Source: Thermocatellispora tengchongensis
GTDB lineage: Bacteria; Actinomycetota; Actinomycetes; Streptosporangiales; Streptosporangiaceae
Direction: 5' to 3'
Length of the DNA: 64,000 nt
NCBI RefSeq assembly: GCF_014202315.1
Contig: NZ_JACHGN010000009.1
Span: 279,602-343,601 of the forward strand
The notes below the pieces were generated by a model. That model did not search any database. It was given only the letters and a program-made list of their open reading frames with translations, and was not told the origin of the DNA. Below are positions 1 through 8,213 of this stretch, in pieces (position 1 is the first letter of the stretch; each line of letters opens with the position of its first letter). The translations under genes were made by a program, and so were the position numbers.

Positions 1-1227
1 CTCCAGCCCGGCCAGCCGCCAGTAGCCGAGGATCACCACGAACTGCCACAGGAAGATCCCGTACGAGACGCGGCCCAGGTAGCGCATCACCCGGTTGCCC
101 AGGATCGCCCGGGGCACGGTGGGACCGGCGGGCAGGAAGGCCACCGGCGCGAGCAGGGCCAGGATGAAGGCGGTGTAGAGGGCCGTCTCGAACAGGTCGG
201 TCCACAGGTCCTGCACCTCCAGGAAGCGCCCGCCGGTGAGCGGGGTGGCCGCCACCGCCAGCGTCAGCCCGGCGATGATCCAGCAGTTCACCCAGGACCG
301 GGCGATCCCGGCGGTCAGCCGGCGCACCGGGGCGGCCGGATCGGGCTCGGCGTGCGCCCACAGGGCGACCACCGACAGGGCCATGCCGGCGCAGAAGTAG
401 GGCAGCGGGCGCGGCAGCCACAGGCCGTACTCGGGATGCGAGCCGCCGACGTGCATGAACAGGGTCCACACCAGCGACAGCGAGGCGAGCGCGCCGATGC
501 CGGCCAGCAGCCGTACGGCGCGGGCGGGCGGGCCGGCGGGCCCGCGCGCGGCGTACGCGTGCAGCGCGAGCGCGATCAGCGGCAGCGCGAGGTAGAACGA
601 CATCTCCACCGACAGGCTCCACATCTGGCCCAGGCCGAGCGGCCCCACCCCCGGCGCCCACCACGGCTCGCTCACGTAGTTCTGCACGAGCAGCAGCAGC
701 GGCAGCCAGTTCAGCGGGTCGCGCGCCGCGCCGGGGTGGAACCACACCAGCGCGACCGCCACCACCACCCAGTACGCCGGCAGGATGCGCAGCGCCCGCT
801 TGAGCAGGTAGCGGCGGGCGCCGGGCCCGGCCGTGCCCTCGATCGCGGCCTTCGCCCACGGCCGGTACAGCAGCAGGCCGGAGAGCAGGAAGAACACCGG
901 CACGCCCAGGTCGCCCCGGGACAGCAGCCCGTTGACGAACCCCTCCTGGAACGACAGCCCGGTCTGCGCGGCGACGTGGTAGACGAGCACCACGAGCGCC
1001 GCTATCGCCCGCACCCCGTCCAGCACGTCCAGGTGCCCTTCCACGGCCGGCGGCGCCTCGCTCACCGGAGGCCCCACGGGCTGGGCCTTCACCGCGGCGG
1101 GCGTGTCCGCCCTCCGCTCGCCGGGCTGGGACTCGACAGCCGCCGGCGACTCGCCCTCCGCCCGCCGGCCTGTGGACCGGTCCTCCGCGCCGGGCGCGGA
1201 AACTATGGCAGAATTTTCTTCGGTCAC
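1..1227 (-). CDS. Acyltransferase family 3 (OafA/YrhL-like) membrane protein, partial
   Basis: Integral-membrane O-acyltransferase, presumably acylating a cell-surface glycan or lipid. The reading frame is open for 409 codons from a GTG at 1227 and runs off the left edge, so the C-terminus is missing. A roughly 60-residue Pro/Glu/Ala-rich cytosolic tail precedes the family signature LDGVRAIAALVVLVYHV, in which the His is the family's catalytic residue. It is followed by GDLGVPVFFLLSGLLLYRPW and several hydrophobic segments, with SLSVEMSFYLALPLIAL further on. The last visible segment, GRVSYGIFLWQF, is also typical of the family. It is divergent from the DUF3068 gene; the 111 bp between them should hold both promoters. 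The substrate cannot be told from sequence. Confidence 0.88.
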   Translation of the reverse strand, partial: MTEENSAIVSAPGAEDRSTGRRAEGESPAAVESQPGERRADTPAAVKAQPVGPPVSEAPPAVEGHLDVLDGVRAIAALVVLVYHVAAQTGLSFQEGFVNGLLSRGDLGVPVFFLLSGLLLYRPWAKAAIEGTAGPGARRYLLKRALRILPAYWVVVAVALVWFHPGAARDPLNWLPLLLLVQNYVSEPWWAPGVGPLGLGQMWSLSVEMSFYLALPLIALALHAYAARGPAGPPARAVRLLAGIGALASLSLVWTLFMHVGGSHPEYGLWLPRPLPYFCAGMALSVVALWAHAEPDPAAPVRRLTAGIARSWVNCWIIAGLTLAVAATPLTGGRFLEVQDLWTDLFETALYTAFILALLAPVAFLPAGPTVPRAILGNRVMRYLGRVSYGIFLWQFVVILGYWRLAGLE

Positions 1228-1338
1228 TATTCCGCATCCCTGGTGACGCCGGTGATACCCGCCACTAACATATCGCGAAGTGGAACCTGTTATAGGCGAG
1301 CGGGACACCTTCACAGCGGAACTCTCCCAGGAGGAGCG

Positions 1339-2253
1339 ATGCGTCGCGTCATCGGTGTAGTGCTGATCGGAATCGGAGCCTTCCTGGTCGTCCTCGCCCC
1401 CCTCGTGCGGTTCCAGGTCGCCGAGCGCCTGATCGCGGCGCCGGCCGGCTATTACGGCGTGAGCAAGCTGGAGGCCGCCGGCGCGCAGTACTTCAGCATC
1501 GGCGACCTGAAGGTGGTCACCGGGGATCTCGACATCACCGTCACCACCAGGGGCGACGTCGAGGCGGCCGACGACGACCGGGTCGTGTGGGACGAGTTCA
1601 CCGCCGTGAACGACGTCACCAACGGCAAGACCGGGATCGACTACACCCTGCGCCGCAGCGCGTTCAACAAATACACCGGCGAGGGCGTGAACTGCTGCGG
1701 CGCCAATATCGACAAGGAGCCGGTGCAGCTTTCCGGCCAGATTTACCTGTTCCCGTTCAACGTGGAGAAGAAGTCCTACCAGGTGTTCAACTCCACCACC
1801 GGCAAGGCGTACGAGACGAAGTTCGTCGGCGAAGAGGTCGTCAACGGGCTGCCGGTCTACAAGTTCCAGCAGACCGTGCCGCCCACCAAGACCGAGACCC
1901 TGACCGCGCCCGGCGACGTCATCGGCCTGGAGGACTCCGGCGAGGTGCAGGTGGACCGGGTGTACGACGGCGTGAACACGTACTGGATCGAGCCGGTGAG
2001 CGGCTCTCCGGTCAAGCAGGAGCAGCAGCGGCACGAGGTGCTCAAGACGCAGGACGGCGTCGAGCGCTCCGTCGCCTTCGTGGCCACCGCCAAGATGACC
2101 CCCGAGACCGTCAGCGACCTGGTCGAATCGGCCAAGGAGGCCAAGAGCCAGATCACGCTGCTGAAGACCACGATCCCGCTCGTGCTGCTGGTCGTCGGCC
2201 TGGTGTGCGTGGTGGCCGGCGCGGTGCTGACCGCCCGGCGCCGCCCCGCGTGA
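1339..2253 (+). CDS. DUF3068 family membrane-anchored protein
   Basis: A 304-residue protein of unknown function, common in actinobacteria. It starts at an ATG six bases after a GGAGGAG-type ribosome site. Residues about 4-24 form an N-terminal TM segment or uncleaved signal, a long exported domain follows, and a second TM lies near the C-terminus (IPLVLLVVGLVCVVAGAVL) before a short Arg-rich cytosolic tail. The exported part contains paired cysteines (NCCGAN, around residue 116). The two-TM hairpin layout and length fit DUF3068. A strong hairpin follows the stop, so it appears monocistronic. Nothing in the sequence reveals a catalytic role; the neighbouring envelope genes suggest a surface function, which is inference only. 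Confidence 0.82.
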   Translation: MRRVIGVVLIGIGAFLVVLAPLVRFQVAERLIAAPAGYYGVSKLEAAGAQYFSIGDLKVVTGDLDITVTTRGDVEAADDDRVVWDEFTAVNDVTNGKTGIDYTLRRSAFNKYTGEGVNCCGANIDKEPVQLSGQIYLFPFNVEKKSYQVFNSTTGKAYETKFVGEEVVNGLPVYKFQQTVPPTKTETLTAPGDVIGLEDSGEVQVDRVYDGVNTYWIEPVSGSPVKQEQQRHEVLKTQDGVERSVAFVATAKMTPETVSDLVESAKEAKSQITLLKTTIPLVLLVVGLVCVVAGAVLTARRRPA

Positions 2254-2273
2254 TCGCGCCTCGCGCGCCCCGA

Positions 2274-2306
2274 GAGAAGGCCGCCGGGTCGCCCGGCGGC
2301 CTTCTC
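2274..2306 (+). terminator. Perfect 15-bp hairpin terminator after the DUF3068 gene
   Basis: A 15-bp perfect stem (left arm 2274-2288, right arm 2292-2306) closes a 3-base loop, 20 bases after the DUF3068 stop codon. There is no downstream T tract, as is usual for high-GC actinomycete terminators. It separates the DUF3068 gene from the following operon. Confidence 0.75.
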
Positions 2307-2325
2307 CGCCGTTCCGGGACCGAAC

Positions 2326-2339
2326 TAGAACACGTTCTG
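2326..2339 (+). promoter_or_regulatory. KstR-like operator upstream of the arabinosyl-donor operon
   Basis: The 14-mer TAGAACACGTTCTG matches the mycobacterial KstR consensus TNNAACNNGTTNNA at all but the final position. It lies 86 bp upstream of the ATG at 2425. The same core recurs at 10257-10270 and, as an exact consensus match, at 8224-8237. A further TAGAAC half-site lies at 2390-2395. Which TetR-type repressor binds here is inference. Confidence 0.45.
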
Positions 2340-2424
2340 GTCGATGGCGGGGTGGGTCCGGCGGGTGGCACGTTACCGGTCACTTCAGCTAGAACCGGGG
2401 CGTACCCGAGAAGTCAGGAGACCG

Positions 2425-4284
2425 ATGCACCCGCCTGAGGTCGCCGAGGCCCGCAGCGACGAGCGGGGCGGCGAGCCCGCCCCCGCGCCCCGCGCCCGCC
2501 GGGCCCCGGCGGTCTTCGCCGTGGCCCTGCTGCTCGTGCTCGTCCAGCTCGCCTGGCGCGCGTGGCTGCTGCGCGACGCGTACTTCTTCGGCGACGACCT
2601 CACCCTGACCGGCAAGGCCGCCGACACGGGCCTGACGCTGGAGTACCTGCTGCACCCGCACGCCGTCCACGTGATGCCGGTGTCGCTGGCCGTGGTGTGG
2701 ATCGTCACCGCGCTCGACCCGTACAACTGGACCCTGGCCGCGGCCTCACTGGTGCTGATGCAGGCGGGCGCGTCGCTCGCGGTGTGGCGGATGCTCACGG
2801 TGGTGTTCGGCCGCCGCCCCGGCCTGCTGGTGCCGTACGCGGTGTACCTGTTCACGCCGCTGACCGTGCCCGCCTTCCACTGGTGGGCCGCCGGCATCCA
2901 GACCCTGCCGTTCCAGGCCGCCATCGCCATGTCGGTGGCCTCGCACGTGACCTACCTCAGACGGCGGCGCGCCCGCGACGCGGTCGCCACCTGCGCCTGG
3001 TTCCTGCTCGGGCTCGGCTCCTTCCACGTCAAGGCCGCCCTGGCCATCCCGCTGGTGCTGTTCGGCATCACGCTGCTCTACTTCGCCCGGGGCCGGCCGC
3101 TGCGGGCCCTGCGCCGCGACGCGCGGGCGCTGGCGGCGTACGCGCTGCTGCCCGTGCTCTACAGCCTGCTGCTGATCGTGCAGTTCGGCGAGGTGACCCA
3201 GGAGGCCAGGGCGCCGTCGGGGGAGCAGTTCGCCTCGTTCGCGGCCGGGCTGCTCGGCGTGACGTTCCCCACCGTGGCCGTCGGCGGGCCCGGCTCGTGG
3301 TTCTCCGTCATGGCCAGCCCGCCGCCCGCCCTGATCGCGCTGGCCTGGACGGTCATCGCCGCGCTGGTGCTCGGCACGCTGTGGGCCCGGCGCGGCTCGT
3401 GGCGGGCGTGGCTGCTGCTCGCCCTGTACCTGCCCCTGGTGGATCTCGCGCCGGTCGTGCTGGGGCGGGGCGAGGTCCTGGAACTGGCCCGCGAGGTGCG
3501 CTACCTCGCCGACTCCGCGCCGGTGCTCGCCCTGGTGCTGGCGCTCGCTACGCTCCCGCTGTCCGGCGAGACCCGCCCGTACCGGCGCGAGGCCCCGCCC
3601 CGCCCCGCGCTCGCACGGGCCGGGTACGCCGCGCTGGCGCTCGCGGTGACCGCCTTCGCCGCGTTCTCCGCCCTCTCCGCGAACCGGTACGTCACCGGCC
3701 TGGCCCGGGAGCGGGTCCCGGTCGAGTCCTACCTGACCGCCGCCAGGGCCACGCTCGCCGCCGCGCCGCCGGGCACCGACCTGTACCCGCAGCGCCTGCC
3801 CGGCTCGGTGCTGGTCTTCGGACTCCTGGACGAGGACTTCAGCCACCGTACGATCAGCCCGCTGGCCCCGCCCGAGCTGGCCGCGCTGATGCGCCACCCC
3901 CGGCCCACGAGCCGTCCGATGGTGCTCGACGCCACCGCGCGGCGGCTCGTGCCCGCGACCGTCATGGGCGGCTTCGCGGTGCCGCGCGGCACGGCCTGCT
4001 TCCCGGCCGACGGCGGCGTCATCGAGCTCCCGCTCGCCCACGGCGACCGCCTGGACGTGCTCAAGCTGACCTACCGCGCGAGCCTGCCCACCGCCGCCCT
4101 GGTCCGCCCGCAGGGCGCCGCGCCGGGGGAGGGCGAGACCGAGATCTCCTTCGAACAGGGCGAGCACGAGATCTACCTGCCTCTCTCCGGGCCCGAGAGC
4201 AAGAAGATCCGGATCGAGGTCCTCACCCCCGAGGCCGCCGTCTGCGTGACGGCCGCCGTCAACGGAACGGTCGTCCCCCGGTGA
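2425..4284 (+). CDS. Polytopic GT-C-like membrane protein, candidate glycosyltransferase
   Basis: A 619-residue membrane protein starting at an ATG behind AGGAG (2416-2420). A short Pro/Arg-rich cytosolic tail precedes TM1 (about residues 29-49). An outward loop follows carrying an acidic pair, D57-D58 in the string FGDDLT, then about ten more hydrophobic segments to about residue 430. The C-terminal ~180 residues are soluble and presumably extracytoplasmic. An acidic residue in the first outer loop plus a polytopic core and soluble C-domain is the plan of GT-C enzymes that use polyprenyl-phosphate sugars. Its stop overlaps the start of the next gene (GTGA), and the three downstream genes make polyprenyl-phospho-arabinose, so it is a candidate arabinosyl- or pentosyltransferase. 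No direct similarity to EmbA/B/C or AftA-D was recognised. Confidence 0.6.
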   Translation: MHPPEVAEARSDERGGEPAPAPRARRAPAVFAVALLLVLVQLAWRAWLLRDAYFFGDDLTLTGKAADTGLTLEYLLHPHAVHVMPVSLAVVWIVTALDPYNWTLAAASLVLMQAGASLAVWRMLTVVFGRRPGLLVPYAVYLFTPLTVPAFHWWAAGIQTLPFQAAIAMSVASHVTYLRRRRARDAVATCAWFLLGLGSFHVKAALAIPLVLFGITLLYFARGRPLRALRRDARALAAYALLPVLYSLLLIVQFGEVTQEARAPSGEQFASFAAGLLGVTFPTVAVGGPGSWFSVMASPPPALIALAWTVIAALVLGTLWARRGSWRAWLLLALYLPLVDLAPVVLGRGEVLELAREVRYLADSAPVLALVLALATLPLSGETRPYRREAPPRPALARAGYAALALAVTAFAAFSALSANRYVTGLARERVPVESYLTAARATLAAAPPGTDLYPQRLPGSVLVFGLLDEDFSHRTISPLAPPELAALMRHPRPTSRPMVLDATARRLVPATVMGGFAVPRGTACFPADGGVIELPLAHGDRLDVLKLTYRASLPTAALVRPQGAAPGEGETEISFEQGEHEIYLPLSGPESKKIRIEVLTPEAAVCVTAAVNGTVVPR

Positions 4285-5246
4285 CCGCCCCCGACGACGT
4301 ACGCGCCCCCACGGCCGAGCCCGCGCCGCCCCCGGCGTCCCCCACGCCGCGCGGCCCGGCCCGGCTCCTGCGGGCCTGGCTGCACGGGACGCGGACGGGA
4401 GCGCTGGTGCGGGCGGTCAGGCCGCGGCAGTGGCTGAAGAACGGGCTGGTGCTGGCCGCGCCCACCGCGGCGGGCGTCCTGGACACCGCCGAGGGGGCGC
4501 GCGGGGCGCTGATCGCGTTCGTCGCGTTCTGCCTGGCGGCGGGCGGGGCGTACCTGCTCAACGACGCCGCCGACGCCGAGGCCGACCGGCTGCACCCGCG
4601 CAAGCGGCGGCGGCCCATCGCCTCCGGCGCGCTCTCCGTGCGCGCGGCGCGGATCGCCGGCGTGACGCTGGTCCTGGCGGCCCCGGCCGTGGCGGCGCTC
4701 ACCGGGCGCTGGGAGCTGCCCGCCGTGGTGGCCGGATACCTCGCGCTCACCTTCGGCTACACCGCCTGGCTGAAGCACCGGCCGGTGGTCGATCTCGTCG
4801 CCGTGGCCGGGTGCCACGTGCTGCGCGCCTACGCCGGCGCGGTCGCGGTCGGCGTGCCGGTGACGAGCTGGTTCCTGGTGGTGATCTCGCTCGGCTCGCT
4901 GCAGCTCATCGCGGGCAAGCGGGAGGCCGAGCTGCGCGCGCACGGCGCGGACACGGGCACCAGGGCGACGCTCGGGGCGTACTCGCGGGCCTACCTGGCC
5001 CAGGTCAGGACGATGTGCTCCGGCGCGATGATCGTGACGTACTGCCTGTGGGCGCTGGACGACCACCCCGGCCCCTTCTACGGCCTGAGCATCGTGCCGT
5101 TCGTGCTGGTCGTCCTGCGGCACAATCTTCTCGTGGACCGCGGGATCGGGGAGGAACCGGAGGAACTGGCGCTGCGCGACCGGCCGCTGCAGGTCTTCAT
5201 CGGCATGCAGCTCGCGCTGCTCGTCGTGGGGATCTACGCGACATGA
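4281..5246 (+). CDS. UbiA-type decaprenyl-phosphate phosphoribosyltransferase-like enzyme
   Basis: A 321-residue polytopic prenyltransferase-fold enzyme resembling mycobacterial Rv3806c. That enzyme moves phosphoribose from PRPP to decaprenyl phosphate, the first committed step to decaprenyl-phospho-arabinose. The UbiA signature is clear: N94, D98 and D102 in NDAADAEAD, followed by HPRKRRRPIASG. The upstream string RPRQWLKN is also typical of this branch. A ~40-residue Pro-rich N-terminal tail is extra. It starts at a GTG overlapping the previous stop (GTGA) and ends in an ATGA overlap with DprE1, so translation of the operon is coupled. The lipid length used in this organism is unknown. Confidence 0.85.
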   Translation: MTAPDDVRAPTAEPAPPPASPTPRGPARLLRAWLHGTRTGALVRAVRPRQWLKNGLVLAAPTAAGVLDTAEGARGALIAFVAFCLAAGGAYLLNDAADAEADRLHPRKRRRPIASGALSVRAARIAGVTLVLAAPAVAALTGRWELPAVVAGYLALTFGYTAWLKHRPVVDLVAVAGCHVLRAYAGAVAVGVPVTSWFLVVISLGSLQLIAGKREAELRAHGADTGTRATLGAYSRAYLAQVRTMCSGAMIVTYCLWALDDHPGPFYGLSIVPFVLVVLRHNLLVDRGIGEEPEELALRDRPLQVFIGMQLALLVVGIYAT

Positions 5247-6571
5247 CCACGCCGCTGACCGGCTGGGCCCGCACCGCCCCCACGCCCGCGACCGTCGTAC
5301 GCCCCCGCACCGCCGAGGCGCTGGCGGCGCTGGTCGCCAAGGCGTCCGGGCGGGGCGTGGTCGCCCGGGGCCTCGGCCGCTCCTACGGCGACGCCGCGCA
5401 GAACGCGGGCGGCCTGGTGCTCGACTGCACCCGCCTTCGCCACTGGACCTTCGACGAGCGCAGCGGCCTGGTCACCGCGGGCGGCGGGGCGAGCCTGCAC
5501 GACCTGATGGCCACGCTCGTCCCGCGCGGCTGGTTCGTCCCGGTCAGCCCCGGCACCCGGTACGTCACCGTCGGCGGCGCCATCGCGGCCGACGTGCACG
5601 GCAAGAACCACCACCGCGACTCCTCCTTCGGCGCGCACGTCCGCTCGCTGACCCTGGTCACCCCCGCCGGGGCGCGGGTGCTGGCGCCGCCCGACCCGCT
5701 GTTCTGGGCCACGGTCGGCGGCATGGGCCTGACCGGCGTGATCGCCGAGGCCACCTTCTCCTGCGTGCCGGTCGAGACCTCGCGCATGCGCGTGGACATC
5801 GAGCGCACCGCCGACCTGGACGACACGCTCGACGTCATGACCAGGACCGACGACCGCTACCGCTACACGGTCGCCTGGATCGACCTGCTCGCCCGGGGCG
5901 CGCGCACCGGCCGCGGCGTCCTGACCCGGGGCGACCACGCGCGGCGGGGCGAACTGCCGGGCCACGGCGACCCGCTCGCGTACGCCCCGGCCACCCGCCT
6001 CGCGGCCCCGCCCTGGGCCCCCGGCGGCCTGCTCAACCCGCTCACCGTCCGCGCCTTCAACGAGGTCTGGTACCGCCGGGCGCCGCGCGAGCGGCGCGGC
6101 CTGATGCAGGGCATCGCGCCGTTCTTCCACCCCCTGGACGGCGTCAGGGGCTGGAACCGCATGTACGGCCCGCGCGGCTTCGTGCAGTACCAGTTCGCGG
6201 TCCCGTTCGGCGCCGAGCCGACCCTGCGCCGCATCGTCGCCACCCTGTCGGCCCGGGGCGTGGTGTCCTTCCTCACCGTGCTCAAGCGCTTCGGCCCCGG
6301 CACCCCCGCGCCGCTGTCGTTCCCGATCCCCGGCTGGACCCTGGCCCTGGACATCCCCACCGGCCAGTCCGGCCTGGCCGCCCTGCTGCGCGGCTTCGAC
6401 GAGCAGGTGGCCGAGGCGGGCGGCCGGGTCTACCTCGCCAAGGACTCCCGCCTGCACGCGACGACCCTGGCCGCGATGTACCCGCGCCTGGACGAATGGC
6501 GCGAGCTCCGCGCCGCCGCCGACCCCGGCGGCGTCTTCCGCTCCGACCTCGCCAGGAGGCTTGACCTGTGA
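5243..6571 (+). CDS. dprE1: DprE1-like decaprenyl-phosphoryl-ribose 2-oxidase
   Basis: An FAD-dependent oxidase of 442 residues that oxidises polyprenyl-phospho-ribose to the 2-keto intermediate; it works with DprE2, which reduces this to the arabinose epimer. The FAD-binding strings GLGRSYGDAAQN (from residue 43) and AADVHGKNHH (His119, the equivalent of His132 in M. tuberculosis) are present. Lys400 in YLAKDSR matches catalytic Lys418. The residue aligned with the benzothiazinone-targeted Cys387 is Ala368 (GWTLALD instead of the mycobacterial GWNxCVD), as in naturally insensitive mycobacteria. Its ATG overlaps the upstream stop, and its own stop overlaps the GTG of dprE2. Confidence 0.92.
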   Translation: MTTPLTGWARTAPTPATVVRPRTAEALAALVAKASGRGVVARGLGRSYGDAAQNAGGLVLDCTRLRHWTFDERSGLVTAGGGASLHDLMATLVPRGWFVPVSPGTRYVTVGGAIAADVHGKNHHRDSSFGAHVRSLTLVTPAGARVLAPPDPLFWATVGGMGLTGVIAEATFSCVPVETSRMRVDIERTADLDDTLDVMTRTDDRYRYTVAWIDLLARGARTGRGVLTRGDHARRGELPGHGDPLAYAPATRLAAPPWAPGGLLNPLTVRAFNEVWYRRAPRERRGLMQGIAPFFHPLDGVRGWNRMYGPRGFVQYQFAVPFGAEPTLRRIVATLSARGVVSFLTVLKRFGPGTPAPLSFPIPGWTLALDIPTGQSGLAALLRGFDEQVAEAGGRVYLAKDSRLHATTLAAMYPRLDEWRELRAAADPGGVFRSDLARRLDL

Positions 6572-7311
6572 AGAACGCGCTGGGCAGTGTGGACACCGTC
6601 CTCGTGCTGGGCGGGCGCAGCGAGATCGGGCTGGCGGTCGCCGAGCGGCTGGTACGCGACGGCGCGCGCAAGGTCGTCCTGGCCGCGCGGGCGCCGCTGG
6701 GCGAGCCGCCCGCCCTCCGGGGCGCCGAGGTGCACCTGATCGACTTCGACGCCACCCGCCCCGATGGCCACGGCGAGGTGATCGAGGAGGCGGTCAAGCT
6801 GGCCGGCGACCTCGACGTCATCGTGGCCGCCTTCGGGGTGCTCGGCGACCAGGCCGCCTACGACCGCGACCCGGCCTCCGCCGCCGCGTCGATCGCGGTC
6901 AACCTGGGCGGCCACGTCTCGACCGGCCTGTACGCCGCCCGCCGCCTGCGCGAGCAGGGCCACGGCACCCTCGTGGTGCTGTCCTCGGTGGCCGGCGTAC
7001 GCGTGCGCCGCGGCAACATGGTCTACGGCGCCGCCAAGGCCGGCCTCGACGGCTTCGCCCGCGCCCTGGGCGACTCCCTGCACGGCACCGGCGCACAGGT
7101 CATGGTCGTCCGCCCCGGCTTCGTCCACGGCCGCATGACCGCCGGCATGCCCGCCGCCCCCTTCGCCACCACCCCCGCCGCGGTGGCCGACGCCGTGGCC
7201 ACGGCACTGCGCGACGGCACCCACATCGTCTGGGTCCCCGGCATCCTCAGGTACGCCTTCACCCTCCTCCGCCACCTCCCCCGCCCCCTCTGGCGCCGCA
7301 TCCCCCGCTGA
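6568..7311 (+). CDS. dprE2: DprE2-like decaprenylphosphoryl-2-keto-ribose reductase (SDR)
   Basis: A 247-residue short-chain dehydrogenase/reductase that completes epimerisation of polyprenyl-phospho-ribose to polyprenyl-phospho-arabinose with NAD(P)H. The nucleotide-binding glycine motif is VLGGRSEIG (residues 13-21). The active site has the Ser139/Ser140 region (VVLSSVAG) and YxxxK (Tyr153, Lys157 in VYGAAK). The length matches mycobacterial DprE2 (about 254). The GTG start overlaps the DprE1 stop and is preceded by AGGAGG (6554-6559). It is the last gene of the operon; about 950 bp of repeat-rich non-coding DNA follows. Confidence 0.9.
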   Translation: MKNALGSVDTVLVLGGRSEIGLAVAERLVRDGARKVVLAARAPLGEPPALRGAEVHLIDFDATRPDGHGEVIEEAVKLAGDLDVIVAAFGVLGDQAAYDRDPASAAASIAVNLGGHVSTGLYAARRLREQGHGTLVVLSSVAGVRVRRGNMVYGAAKAGLDGFARALGDSLHGTGAQVMVVRPGFVHGRMTAGMPAAPFATTPAAVADAVATALRDGTHIVWVPGILRYAFTLLRHLPRPLWRRIPR

Positions 7312-7346
7312 CCCCACCCCACCAGCACGCAGAGCGAACACACACC

Positions 7347-7560
7347 CTCCCGCCCCGCGCCTCTCCGGCACGGTACGCCCGCTCCGGCCCCTGCTTCCCC
7401 CGCGCGAGGGCACGCCCTCCCGCCCCGCGCCCCTCCCGCGCGTGCGCCCGTTCCCGGTGCCCTGCTTCCCTTGCGTGGGGCCCCCTCGCGCCGGTGCCTC
7501 TCCTGCGCGGTGCGCCCGCTCCGGTCCCCTGCTTCCCATGGGGGCCCCTCCCGCACCGCC
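7347..7560 (+). repeat. Imperfect ~68-bp C-rich tandem repeat, about three copies
   Basis: Three units align on a shared core of the type GCCCGCTCCGG followed by CCCTGCTTCCC, with cores beginning near 7372, 7442 and 7509 (spacings 70 and 67 bp). Each is preceded by a CGCGCC-rich segment. The units have diverged in sequence and slightly in length, so this is an old or fast-evolving array. Confidence 0.6.
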
Positions 7561-7727
7561 CCTCCACCTGCGGGGGCGCACGGCCTCCTGCCGCGACGCC
7601 CGTCCCCCGGCGGGACGTGAGGTGCTCGCGAGCATGCCCTGCCGTCCCACGCGCATTCGTCTGCGCCACCGGCCCTTGCACCATCGCCTCCCTTGGATGG
7701 CCACGCGGCGAGCAGTCCCGGAGGGTG

Positions 7728-7830
7728 TGTGTCCGCGTTCGGGGGAGTCGGCGGGAGTTCGTCACGTTCGCGCAGGTCCCGGCATCTGCCCTATCCCGCC
7801 TGTGAAAGATCCACCGCTGCCCCCGGACAC
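7728..7830 (-). repeat. Dispersed ~103-bp intergenic element, copy 1 (inverted)
   Basis: Read on the minus strand this copy begins GTGTCCGGG and ends GGACACA, giving short terminal inverted repeats. Internally it shares GGTGGATCTT, GCGGGAT, ATGCCGGGACCTGCG and CCCGAAC-type blocks with copies at 7850-7950, 29185-29288 and 29328-29431. It faces copy 2 across a 19-bp spacer. Confidence 0.75.
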
Positions 7831-7849
7831 CTCGTCCCGGAACAGGGGA

Positions 7850-7950
7850 GTGTCCGGGCAACGGTGATCTCCCGTAAGGCGGGATGGGAGGGATGCCGGG
7901 ACCTGCGGCAACGCGACGCCCTTCCGCCACTTCCCCCGAACCGGGACACA
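7850..7950 (+). repeat. Dispersed ~103-bp intergenic element, copy 2
   Basis: This copy begins GTGTCCGGGCAACGGTG and ends CGGGACACA. It aligns through its whole length with the other three copies, and its ATGCCGGGACCTGCGG segment is nearly identical to copy 1. Copies 1 and 2 form an imperfect inverted repeat of about 220 bp, so a transcript could fold into a long hairpin. Confidence 0.75.
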
Positions 7951-8213
7951 TCCCGGAACAGCGGCGGCGGGCGCGCCCAAGCGAAGGGTGGCGGTCGGAG
8001 GGGGTGGGTGGTGTGGTCCCGGAGGGGGCGGCGCGAGGGGGCGAGGTGCGGTGCCGGAAGGGCGGTGGGAGGGGGCGCGGTGCCGGAAGGGGGCGGGCGC
8101 AGTCCGGGGAGGTGCCCACCGGGGCCGTGGGGGTGCGGGGGGTGGTGTCCGCATCTGGCCACGGGTGTCCTGGTCCAGGGGGTGGGGTGTGGATGTTTCA
8201 TAACAGAGCGGAA

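Noticed and set aside
352-1338. In-frame upstream extension of the DUF3068 protein
   Set aside because: It is antisense to the acyltransferase gene; the GGAGGAG site and the N-terminal TM define the ATG at 1339.
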